In this document: piece by piece, positions 7,325 to 14,310 of the stretch
Layout: each line of letters opens with the position of its first letter
Numbering within the stretch: the stretch's first letter is position 1
Source: an uncultured Pseudomonadota bacterium
GTDB lineage: Bacteria; Myxococcota_A; UBA796; GCA-2862545
Assembly: GCA_937891875.1 (NCBI GenBank)
Contig: CALATR010000320.1
Location: forward strand, 1-17,066
DNA: 17,066 nt
Direction of reading: 5' to 3'
Notes under the pieces: generated by a model
What the model was told of the DNA's origin: nothing
Databases searched by the model: none
What the model saw: only the letters and a program-made list of their open reading frames with translations
Made by a program: the position numbers and the translations under genes

Positions 7325-7484
7325 GGGGGCTCCAGGGGATGGGCTCGGAAGTGAGCCTGCCGAGGGTAGGGGTTGTCCCGGCGTAGTTCTTGACTCTGCG
7401 TGCGGAGTTCGTCGGGCGCGCTCCAGTACGCACCGGAATGGGCCGAAGAGGAGGGCAGGGCGCCTGGCGCCCGAGGGAGAGTCG
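7325..7484. promoter_or_regulatory. Divergent upstream region of SnoaL-like and GST-like genes
   Basis: This 160-bp gap must contain both promoters. TTGACT at 7389-7394 is a reasonable -35 on the plus strand, but no good -10 lies 16-18 nt downstream. GCGCTCCAGTAC at 7417-7428 is identical to 374-385 in the TIGR02147 upstream region. The GST Shine-Dalgarno sequence is in GAGGGAGA at 7473-7480. The promoter assignment is weak. Confidence 0.3.
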
Positions 7485-8090
7485 ATGCAGCTCCGGTACC
7501 AGACCGCGTCTCCTCACTGCCGAAAGACCCTCGCTGCCCTGCGGATCCGACGCGACGACGTCGAGATCATCGAGACCTCGGACACGACCGACCGCCGCGC
7601 GCTGCTCCACGCGGAGCCCCTGCTGACGACCGAGCGCGGTGCCTTCACCTCCGCCGCCTCCATCCTCGCCGAGCTCGAGAGCCACCGCCGGGTGCTGCTG
7701 CCGGCCCGCATCGAGGACCAGGTGGGCGCGCTCGACCGCATGCTCGACCTGTACCTGCTGGAGCCTGCGCTCACGATGGCCGCCGAGCCCCGGACGCCGG
7801 CCTCCGTCGGCGCCGTCTACACCGTCATGCGCGCCCTCGACCTCGTGGCCGATCGCCTGTCGGACGGACGGCGCTTCCTGCTCGGCGACACCCTGACCCT
7901 GGCCGACCTCACCGCGGTCATCGGCGCGACAGACGCAGGCCGGCAGGGGGTGCCGCTGCCCCGCTCGATCGCCGCATACACCCGCCGCGCCGCCCTCATC
8001 CAGCCGATCGGCGAGATCGTCGCCGAGGCGGACGCGTGGTTTGCGCTGGTCGAGGCGGCCGAGGCCGGACGCACCGCGCTCGCAGCATAG
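7485..8090 (+). CDS. Glutathione S-transferase-like protein
   Basis: A 201-residue cytosolic protein with GST architecture. The N-terminal thioredoxin-like part starts MQLRYQTASPHCRKTLAAL, where Ser8-Pro-x-Cys-Arg-Lys matches the glutathione-binding start of many GSTs. A helical C-terminal domain contains RRFLLGDTLTLADLTAV, the conserved N-capping region of the GST fold. A second-half thioredoxin motif is poorly conserved, so catalytic activity with glutathione is uncertain. The ATG at 7485 is preferred over upstream in-frame ATGs because a purine-rich GAGGGAGA lies 5 nt before it and family similarity begins here. It is first in a run of three genes, 15 bp before signal peptidase I. Confidence 0.85.
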   Translation: MQLRYQTASPHCRKTLAALRIRRDDVEIIETSDTTDRRALLHAEPLLTTERGAFTSAASILAELESHRRVLLPARIEDQVGALDRMLDLYLLEPALTMAAEPRTPASVGAVYTVMRALDLVADRLSDGRRFLLGDTLTLADLTAVIGATDAGRQGVPLPRSIAAYTRRAALIQPIGEIVAEADAWFALVEAAEAGRTALAA

Positions 8091-8105
8091 GGTTAGGCGC
8101 GCGGG

Positions 8106-9026
8106 GTGAAGCCGCCCCTCCGTGCCCTGCTCGCCTTCGTCGTGTCCGTGCTGGCCCCACCCGCTGGCTGGATCGTCGCCGGGCGCCCGTCCATCGCCTG
8201 GGCCTGGCTTCTGGTGCCGGCGCTGCTGTTTGCGGTCCGCCTCGGACCCGGCCTGCGCTGGGTGCCCCTGTGGCTCCACGATCCCGTCGTGCTGGCGACG
8301 CTGGTGCTGTGGATGGTCAGTGCGGTGTCCGCCGCGGTCGTCTGCCTGCGCGGCCGCGCGGAGGACGTGCCCTGGGTCCGGGTGCTCTCCGTGACCGCCG
8401 GCTACATGGTCGGCGTCCGGGTCTTCCTGCTCGGCCCCGCGGTCCTGGTGGAGCGGGTGACCATGCAGACGGGCTCGATGGCACCCACCATGCTCCCCGG
8501 AGACGCGGTGCACGTCGCCACCGGTCGGCTGATGGGTCGGATCGAGGTGGGCGATGTGGTCGTGCTGGACGTGCTCGGCGCGCCGGGCGAGGGCAAGGGG
8601 CGCTGGATCAAGCGGGTGGTCGCCACCGAGGGGCAGGAGGTGAGCCTGGTCGATGGCCACCTGCACATCGACGGCCAGCCAGTGCCCACCCGCGACGAGA
8701 CGGTGGTGGACGTGGTCGGCGTCGGTCAGGCCTGCGAGGCGATCCCGCTGAACGTGCGCCAGGAGCGGATCGGCGGGGTCTGGGCGACGGTCGCCCCGGC
8801 CGAGCACACGGCGTTTGGCAACCTTCCGCCGCAGGTCGTGCCGCCCGGCCACCTGTTCGTGCTCGGGGACTACCGCGACCGCAGCATCGACAGTCGCCGC
8901 GCCGGTCCGCTGGAGGTGCAGCGCGTCCGCGGCAAGGTCCTCGGCGTGGCCAGCCTGGGCGCCCTCGCACCGTGCCCCCGGCTCGATCCCGGCCGGGTGG
9001 GGGCGGCACCCGGGAGCCGCAAGTGA
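8106..9026 (+). CDS. lepB: Signal peptidase I
   Basis: Membrane-bound serine protease that removes signal peptides from secreted proteins on the periplasmic face. The 306-residue protein has an unusually long hydrophobic N-terminus with about four membrane segments within residues ~5-120. The catalytic domain follows: box B QTGSMAPTMLPGD with nucleophile Ser124, box D WIKRVVATEG with general base Lys169, and box E GDYRDRSIDSR, where Tyr replaces the usual Asn. Between D and E is a ~70-residue insertion typical of Gram-negative enzymes. The GTG start at 8106 has only a weak upstream GGTTAGG. The end overlaps the next gene's GTG by 4 nt. It may be a paralog rather than the main lepB, since no usual partners (lepA, rnc, era) are near. 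Confidence 0.92.
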   Translation: MKPPLRALLAFVVSVLAPPAGWIVAGRPSIAWAWLLVPALLFAVRLGPGLRWVPLWLHDPVVLATLVLWMVSAVSAAVVCLRGRAEDVPWVRVLSVTAGYMVGVRVFLLGPAVLVERVTMQTGSMAPTMLPGDAVHVATGRLMGRIEVGDVVVLDVLGAPGEGKGRWIKRVVATEGQEVSLVDGHLHIDGQPVPTRDETVVDVVGVGQACEAIPLNVRQERIGGVWATVAPAEHTAFGNLPPQVVPPGHLFVLGDYRDRSIDSRRAGPLEVQRVRGKVLGVASLGALAPCPRLDPGRVGAAPGSRK

Positions 9027-9607
9027 GCCACCCGACGGATCCCCTGGAGGTGGTCTGGCGGGGCACGGCGGCGCGACTCGGCCTGCGGATCACGCGCTCG
9101 GACCAGGTCTTTGCGTCCACCGACGGGTACGGCGTGCTCACGCTCGGCAGCCACGACAGCCTCGATCCCGACGACCACCTGGCCCAGATGATCCTCCACG
9201 AGATCTGCCACTGGATCGTCGCCGGCGCCGACGCCATCCACGCCATCGACTGGGGCTTCGAGCCCATGGAGGGGCTGGACTGGCTCGAGTTCCCGACCAT
9301 CCGCCTGCAGCACGCCCTGTGCGTCCCCCACGGCCTGACCGCGCTCATGGCCCCGACCACCGCCGCCCGGGCCTACTGGGATCAGCTCGCCGACGCGCGG
9401 GTGCCCCTGGACGATGGCCCTGACGAGGCGCGGATCGTCGCCCGGACCCTGCAGGCGCTCCATGCCTCCCGCGGCGCCCCCTGGCAGCCGGCCCTGGACC
9501 AGGCCCTGCACGCGAGCGGCGAGATCGTGCGGATCACGGCGAACGTCGCCGACTCTGGCCCTCTGGTGCCGCTCAGTCCGTCGGCCCCGACTCCGGGTCC
9601 AGGCTGA
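9023..9607 (+). CDS. EpmC/YfcM-like protein with HExxH motif (putative EF-P hydroxylase family)
   Basis: A 194-residue soluble protein starting at the GTG that overlaps the lepB stop (GTGA). Its centre reads ILHEICHWIVAGADAIHAID, with His59-Glu60-x-x-His63, followed by WGFEP and then LEFPTIRLQHALCVPHGL. From memory this matches the order of E. coli YfcM/EpmC (HEISHWCIAG, FGYWY, VEVKPQALDWLFC), the non-haem iron enzyme that hydroxylates the beta-lysylated lysine of elongation factor P. Identity is low, and a different HExxH metalloprotein is possible. No epmA, epmB or efp gene is near. Its last 35 nt overlap tail-to-tail with the SRPBCC gene on the other strand. Confidence 0.6.
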   Translation: MSHPTDPLEVVWRGTAARLGLRITRSDQVFASTDGYGVLTLGSHDSLDPDDHLAQMILHEICHWIVAGADAIHAIDWGFEPMEGLDWLEFPTIRLQHALCVPHGLTALMAPTTAARAYWDQLADARVPLDDGPDEARIVARTLQALHASRGAPWQPALDQALHASGEIVRITANVADSGPLVPLSPSAPTPGPG

Positions 9608-10181
9608 CGTCGACCTCGTGGTAGACGCCCAGCGCGCCGATGCTGGCCTCGGAGTAGCTGCGCAGGCCGAAGAAGGCGTGGGTGGCGGCGCGGGCGAAGG
9701 CGGAGTTGATCTCGCCGTGCTCGGTGACGGTGACGTGGGTGGCGCCATCTCCGGCCGGCGCGAGGTCGAAGGACCAGCTGCCGACGTAGACGTGCTTCTT
9801 GCTGGGCACGACGGTCCACACGACCCGCTCCTCCGGCACCATCTCCGTGCGCTGGAGCGTGAGCCTGGCCTCGCCGGTGTGCAGCACGACCACGGGCTGA
9901 CCGTCGATCGGGTCGGCGAGCTCGTGCTGGCCGACGCCGGGGCGCCACTCGCCCTGGAGCTCGGGCTCGGTGAGGGTCTTCCACAGGGCTGCCTGCGGCG
10001 CGTTCACCGTGCCCGACACCTCCACGTCGTAGGCCTCGGGCAGGAAGTAGCCGTAGACGAACAGGCCGCCGAAGGGCAGGACCAGCATGCCCAGCACGAG
10101 CATGCCCAGCCCGGCCCAGAGGTTCGAGCCCCTCTTTGCCGCATCATCGACCACTTCGTCGCGCTCGCCGTCCTCGCTCAC
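9573..10181 (-). CDS. Membrane-anchored SRPBCC / polyketide-cyclase-like protein
   Basis: A 202-residue protein with a polar N-terminus, one hydrophobic segment (LWAGLGMLVLGMLVLPFGGL, residues ~21-40) and a START/Bet v1-like lipid- or ligand-binding domain from ~50: VEVSGTVNAPQAALWKTLTE, EWRPGV, VVWTVVPSKKHVYVGSWSFDL and THVTVTEHGEI. This order is typical of SRPBCC proteins, which bind hydrophobic ligands in a deep cavity. The GTG at 10181 is used because it overlaps the GpsA-like stop (GTGA) and GGAG sits 5 nt upstream. Last gene of the kinase operon, it could carry or sense a lipid product at the membrane; that role is inference. Confidence 0.8.
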   Translation of the reverse strand: MSEDGERDEVVDDAAKRGSNLWAGLGMLVLGMLVLPFGGLFVYGYFLPEAYDVEVSGTVNAPQAALWKTLTEPELQGEWRPGVGQHELADPIDGQPVVVLHTGEARLTLQRTEMVPEERVVWTVVPSKKHVYVGSWSFDLAPAGDGATHVTVTEHGEINSAFARAATHAFFGLRSYSEASIGALGVYHEVDVSLDPESGPTD

Positions 10182-11095
10182 CGGTGCTCCTTCGCGCTCC
10201 GCCGGCTCATGAGACGCTGGATCGCGTCGACCGGGTCCCCCCCGCCTACCACCTCCACCAGGCTCTGCACCAGCGGAAGCTCGACGCCGTGGGCTTCTCC
10301 GGTGGCAAGCAGCGCTTCGGCGAGCCCCCAGGGACCGTCGACGACCTTGCCGTCGGCGAGCGAGCGACCCGCGTCGAAGTAGGGCGCGCCGGGCCGGGCG
10401 TGCACCGCCTCGAGGTCGCCCACGCCGGCGAGGCCGAAGAGGGTGGACTCCTGGGCGCCGGCGGCCCGGGCCAGGCGACCCAGCTCGGCGAGGCCCCGGG
10501 AGAGCACGACCGCGTGCACGCCGACCCCCGCGCCGCGCAGGCTGCGGGTGAGGCCGAGCAGGCACGCGAGCACGGGCACCGCCGCGCCGACCAGCTCCAG
10601 GCCGACGAGATCGGGGCTGGCGTAGACTCGGTAGCGGGTGCTGTGCAGGGCGCTGACGGTCAGGCGGCAGACCTCGTCATAGGGGCTCGCGACCACGCCG
10701 GCGCACAGGCCGCCGTTGAGGATCTCCTCGACCGGGGCGGGGCCGCCGAGGGCACCGACCCTGACGCAGTCGGACTCCTGCAGCACGACGTCGGTGAGGG
10801 ACACGCCGGTCCTGGGCTCGATGCCGCGCCCGGCGACCACGACGCGGTTGCCGGGGTGGGGGCGGGCCTTGCCGATGGCCTCGCGCAGTGCGGCGGCGCT
10901 GACCGCGGTGAGGACGAGATCGCAGGCTGCGGTGACCTCGGCGGGCTTGTCGGTCGATGGCAGGACGTGGGGCGGCGCCTTGCCCTCGTAGGCGATGAAG
11001 GGCTGGTGCCCGGCGGCCTGCACGAGGCGACCGAGCGCCTGCCCCCAGCGACCGCCGCCGAGGATGCCCACCCGCATGGCTTCGCTGTCCGCCAT
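10178..11095 (-). CDS. GpsA-like glycerol-3-phosphate dehydrogenase homolog lacking catalytic residues
   Basis: A 305-residue protein of GpsA size. The N-terminal Rossmann motif GILGGGRWGQALG (residues 10-22) should bind NAD(P). Family features follow: GGPAPVEEI (117-125), RYRVYASPDLVGLELVGA (154-171) and TLFGLAGVGDL (218-228). The active site is altered. The catalytic KG of GpsA is Arg90 in GRGIEP; the second catalytic Lys-Asn (GALKN) is Val173-Pro174 in GAAVP; and the Arg-Asn of the substrate loop after GDL is missing. Only the Asp of GDL (227) remains. Fold and cofactor binding look intact but normal DHAP reduction is doubtful. TGATG couples it to the acyltransferase, with GGAGG upstream. 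It could be a divergent dehydrogenase or a regulatory pseudoenzyme. Confidence 0.82.
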   Translation of the reverse strand: MADSEAMRVGILGGGRWGQALGRLVQAAGHQPFIAYEGKAPPHVLPSTDKPAEVTAACDLVLTAVSAAALREAIGKARPHPGNRVVVAGRGIEPRTGVSLTDVVLQESDCVRVGALGGPAPVEEILNGGLCAGVVASPYDEVCRLTVSALHSTRYRVYASPDLVGLELVGAAVPVLACLLGLTRSLRGAGVGVHAVVLSRGLAELGRLARAAGAQESTLFGLAGVGDLEAVHARPGAPYFDAGRSLADGKVVDGPWGLAEALLATGEAHGVELPLVQSLVEVVGGGDPVDAIQRLMSRRSAKEHR

Positions 11096-12723
11096 CAGAC
11101 CTCCAGCGGGATGGTGGAGAGGCGGTTCTGGTAGTACAGACAGAGCCGCGGATCCTCGACGATCAGGTCCTCACCGTGATCTGCGAGGGCCTTTGTCTTG
11201 TGGAAGCGCCCGAAGCGGTCGAGCGCGACCTGCAGGATGTCGGCGGCGTTGCCGGGCAGATCGTGGTGCCACAGGCCGCGCTCGGCGCCCTCGCGCACCC
11301 GGCGGGTCGCCTCCTCCAGGCGACGGAGGAAGGCGCTGCGATCGAGGTGGCGACCGGCGGCATCGACCCGCACGAGGCGGAACATGTCGTGGGTCTGCCG
11401 CTGCTCACCGAGCATGCGCCACGCGACCCGGGCGACCAGGTGGGTCGTGAGCACGGTGGTGTCGCGGTGGTAGGCCTCGACCAGGGCGCCGGCGAGGCGG
11501 TCGGTGTAGCGGTGGTCGCGCTGCTCGTCCCACTCGACCTCCCCGTCGGCGTCGCAGACGTAGCGGCGGCGGCGCAGGGCCTGCTCGACGCGCTCGGCGC
11601 GGTCGCGGGAGATCGGGTTGCCCAGGCAGTCCATGGGGGCGCCGAAGTGGCACACGATGCCGGCGTCCAGATCGAGCACCCGGGACATGAAGTTCGCGAC
11701 GACCCGCGGCTTCGTGAACTCGTCGTCGTCGATGATGTAGCGCTTGCCCCCGGCCTCGGCGAGGTGGTCGTTGATGAGGGTCGGGGCCTCGAGCACGAGC
11801 TGGTACGACAGCGTGCAGGGCACGACGTAGACCTCGGGACCCCGGGCGGACTTGCCGGCCATCGACGAGGCCCCCGGCGCGGGCTTGCGGCCCCGGCGCT
11901 GGGTGTCCAGGTTCTCCTGCCAGGCTTGAACGGCAGTTCCGAGCAGGCCTTTCTTGAGGTGGGTCTCGAGCTCGCCCGAGCGGCAGCGGGTGCCGCCGGG
12001 GAAGAACAGGGAGTGCAGGCCACCCCGGATGCACAGGATCGAGTAGTCCTTGAGCGTGTCCTTGTAGAGGTTGGACTTCTTCTTCCGGTCGACGGTGTAG
12101 GCGCCGAGGCGGCGGAGCCACCAGCCCAGGATGGGGTTCTCGAACAGGTTCAGGCCGGCGCCGTAGACGAAGGGAGGCAGCTCGGCCTGGTAGAGCGCCA
12201 TGCCCAGGAGCGGGCTGTCCATGTTGGAGACGTGGGTCGGGGCGAGGACCAGGGTGGCCTCGCCCGTGAGCTCGCGGAGGAACTCGACCTCACCCTTGGC
12301 GATGAGCCGGCGGCCTATGGAGAGGTCCCAGTGGCGCAGGCCGGAGAGCGAGCGCGGGCGCTCCGAGAGCAGGCCGGTCAGGGCGCGGGGCAGCACCCGG
12401 GTGGCGAACTTGTAGACCTGGGGATTGAAGGTGCCGTGGATCTCCTCGCCCCAGCGGGCGACGAGGGTCAGGCCGGCGTCGATGCGCTCGCGATGGCCGC
12501 CGCGCACGACGGCGCGGGAGAGGCGGTCGAGCGCCTCCTGCTCGCCGCGCTCGGCCTCGTCCCGCTCGAGGCGCTTGCGCTCGTTGTAGAGCGCATCCTC
12601 CAGGAGATCGACCAGGGCGGGCTCCGGAAGGGCCTCGAGGCGGCGCTGGGAGCGCCTCACCAGGTCGCGCACCCAGCGTTCGGTCGGTTGTGGTTCGAAC
12701 AGGGGGGTGCGCAGCTCGGCCAT
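11095..12723 (-). CDS. PlsB-like glycerol-3-phosphate 1-O-acyltransferase family protein
   Basis: A 542-residue protein with the acyltransferase blocks of the PlsB/GPAT family, which acylates sn-glycerol-3-phosphate in the first step of phospholipid synthesis. Block I is PTHVSNMDSPLLG, with the His164-x4-Asp169 catalytic pair. Block II is LRRLGAYTVDRKKKSNLYKD. Block III is FFPGGTRCRSGEL (F240-F241-P242-G243-G244-T245-R246), where Gly243 replaces the conserved Glu. Block IV is YVVPCTLSYQLV. The N-terminal ~130 residues and the C-terminal helical part resemble the extended ends of PlsB-type enzymes, although the protein is shorter than E. coli PlsB (about 800 aa). There is no obvious signal or strong membrane segment. 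It is joined at both ends to its neighbours by TGATG one-base overlaps. Confidence 0.85.
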   Translation of the reverse strand: MAELRTPLFEPQPTERWVRDLVRRSQRRLEALPEPALVDLLEDALYNERKRLERDEAERGEQEALDRLSRAVVRGGHRERIDAGLTLVARWGEEIHGTFNPQVYKFATRVLPRALTGLLSERPRSLSGLRHWDLSIGRRLIAKGEVEFLRELTGEATLVLAPTHVSNMDSPLLGMALYQAELPPFVYGAGLNLFENPILGWWLRRLGAYTVDRKKKSNLYKDTLKDYSILCIRGGLHSLFFPGGTRCRSGELETHLKKGLLGTAVQAWQENLDTQRRGRKPAPGASSMAGKSARGPEVYVVPCTLSYQLVLEAPTLINDHLAEAGGKRYIIDDDEFTKPRVVANFMSRVLDLDAGIVCHFGAPMDCLGNPISRDRAERVEQALRRRRYVCDADGEVEWDEQRDHRYTDRLAGALVEAYHRDTTVLTTHLVARVAWRMLGEQRQTHDMFRLVRVDAAGRHLDRSAFLRRLEEATRRVREGAERGLWHHDLPGNAADILQVALDRFGRFHKTKALADHGEDLIVEDPRLCLYYQNRLSTIPLEV

Positions 12724-14243
12724 CAGTCGTCCCCGGGGTCGGTGGCGGCCATCACGGGGTCCAGGGTCGGCGCGAGGCTGCCGCCGCCCTGGGTGACCTG
12801 GAGGTGGCCCTCGGCGAGCAGGCTCGAGCAGTGGTCGAGCAGGGTGTGCGGGTCGATGCGGAAGTGGCCGGCGAGGGCCACCACGTCGACCTCGCCCTCG
12901 GCGCGGACGTGCTCCAGGATCTGCCGGGCCTCGGACGACAGGTGGGACAGATCGGTGCGATCGAAGTCGGGCAGGGCGGCGCGCAGCTGGCCGAGCACGG
13001 CGGAGGGGTGGCCGGCCCAGCGCACCCAGGCCTCTTCGGCGAGCTCGGGGTCGACGCGCATGTGCCGGGCGAGGCGGGCGACGTCGGAGGCGCCCAGGGG
13101 AGGGGGCGTGAGCTGGATGGCGGCATCGCCGATTCCGGGCATCGGACGCTCACTGTGGAGCAGGACCAGGCCGGGGACCTTGCCGATCAGGAAGGCCTTG
13201 GCGACCTCGGCGGCACGACGCTGGCGGGCCCGGGAGACGACCAGGACCGGCTGCGAGTTCTTGGGCAGACCGGAGAGGTCGGTCAGGCGCACCGAGTTGA
13301 GACCCAGGCGGCGGGCGGCGTCGCTGGCTTCCGCGATGAGGGTGCGGCGGCCGGAGCCGGGGGGACCGTAGACGCACACGACCCGGGACTCGCCGTCCGC
13401 AGCGCCGACGACGGCCTGGGCGAGCTGCTCGCGCTCGTCCTGCATGCCCAGGACCCAGCGGGCGGGGTCCCCGTCGAGGGCGTGGTCGAGGAGCTGGCGG
13501 ACCCGGGCGGCGGAGGAGGGGCGGCGCGCCTCGTCGCGGGAGAGCATCGACAGGCAGATGTGCTCGAGGCGGCGGGTCAGGCCAGGGCGCCAGGTGGAGG
13601 GCGGCAGGGGCAGGCTCACCATGGGCAGGTAGGTGAGTGCCGCGGGGTCTGGAGCGTCGAAGGCGTCGCGCTGGGCGAGGCAGCGGTAGAGCACGGCGCC
13701 GAGCCCGTAGAGGTCCGAGCGCGGGGTGGGGGTGCCGCCCTGGAGCACCTCGGGGGCGGCGTAGCCGAGGGTGCCGCGGAAGCCGGAGACCCGCTCCTCC
13801 GAGAGCACGGCCACGCCGAGATCGAGCAGCCGGGGGCGGTCGTCGTGGTCGACCATGATGTTGCCCGGCTTGATGTCGCCGTGCACGATGCCCGCGCTGT
13901 GCAGCGCGTCCAGGATGTCGAGGAGCTCCCCGGTGACCCGGACGATCTCCTCGTCCGAGCGGGTCTCCGCCCACTGGTCGATGAGCAGGCCGCGGACCCG
14001 CTCCATCGCCATCCAGCGGTTGTCCAGATCCGCGTCGATGAGCCGGACCAGCCCATCGCTGATCCCCTGGCGCAGGATGTCGATCTCGCGCTTCAGGGCG
14101 GGGATGTTCTCCACACCCCGGGCGACCTTGACCGCGACCTCCCCGTGGGGTCCGTCTGCGAGCCAGATCGCGGCTTGCGCGCCCGCGGTGAGCAGTCGCG
14201 TCGCCTGGTAGGGGCCCAGATCTGTCGGAGTGGGGACTGGCAT
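12723..14243 (-). CDS. Eukaryotic-like Ser/Thr protein kinase with C-terminal ATPase-like region
   Basis: A 506-residue protein from the ATG at 14243; the frame extends further upstream but there overlaps trmL on the other strand. The kinase domain (about 10-255) has Lys39 in VAVKV, Glu53 in the C-helix, HGDIKPGN (121-128, catalytic Asp123), DLG (141-143) in place of DFG, AAPE (162-165) and SDLYGLGAVLY. The glycine loop is poor (TAGAQAAI). From ~270 a second part has VVCVYGPPGSGRRT, a P-loop-like stretch with Arg299 where the Walker A Lys should be, then a helical C-terminus with winged-helix-like sequence. This resembles kinase-STAND ATPase fusions but is much shorter. A TGcTATCGT extended -10-like element is at 14262-14254. 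It is first gene of the operon and divergent from trmL. Confidence 0.88.
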   Translation of the reverse strand: MPVPTPTDLGPYQATRLLTAGAQAAIWLADGPHGEVAVKVARGVENIPALKREIDILRQGISDGLVRLIDADLDNRWMAMERVRGLLIDQWAETRSDEEIVRVTGELLDILDALHSAGIVHGDIKPGNIMVDHDDRPRLLDLGVAVLSEERVSGFRGTLGYAAPEVLQGGTPTPRSDLYGLGAVLYRCLAQRDAFDAPDPAALTYLPMVSLPLPPSTWRPGLTRRLEHICLSMLSRDEARRPSSAARVRQLLDHALDGDPARWVLGMQDEREQLAQAVVGAADGESRVVCVYGPPGSGRRTLIAEASDAARRLGLNSVRLTDLSGLPKNSQPVLVVSRARQRRAAEVAKAFLIGKVPGLVLLHSERPMPGIGDAAIQLTPPPLGASDVARLARHMRVDPELAEEAWVRWAGHPSAVLGQLRAALPDFDRTDLSHLSSEARQILEHVRAEGEVDVVALAGHFRIDPHTLLDHCSSLLAEGHLQVTQGGGSLAPTLDPVMAATDPGDD

Positions 14244-14310
14244 GAGCCCCGGCACGATAGCAGCGAGGCGCGAGACGGCACCCCCCGTCCGCCTGTCACC
14301 AGGAGGCCCC

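Noticed and set aside
7257..8852. A 531-codon minus-strand frame across the GST-like and signal peptidase genes
   Set aside because: His/Arg/Gln-rich shadow of two recognised genes, with no motif of its own.
7400..9022. Upstream extension of the EpmC-like frame giving a 735-residue protein
   Set aside because: The first ~540 codons overlap the GST-like and signal peptidase genes in another frame and are Arg/Pro-rich; only the part from the GTG at 9023 has domain-like sequence.
14230..14310. Earlier ATG start for trmL at 14230
   Set aside because: It would add 27 residues with no counterpart in the family and overlap the divergent kinase start; AGGAGG before the GTG at 14311 is a better start signal.
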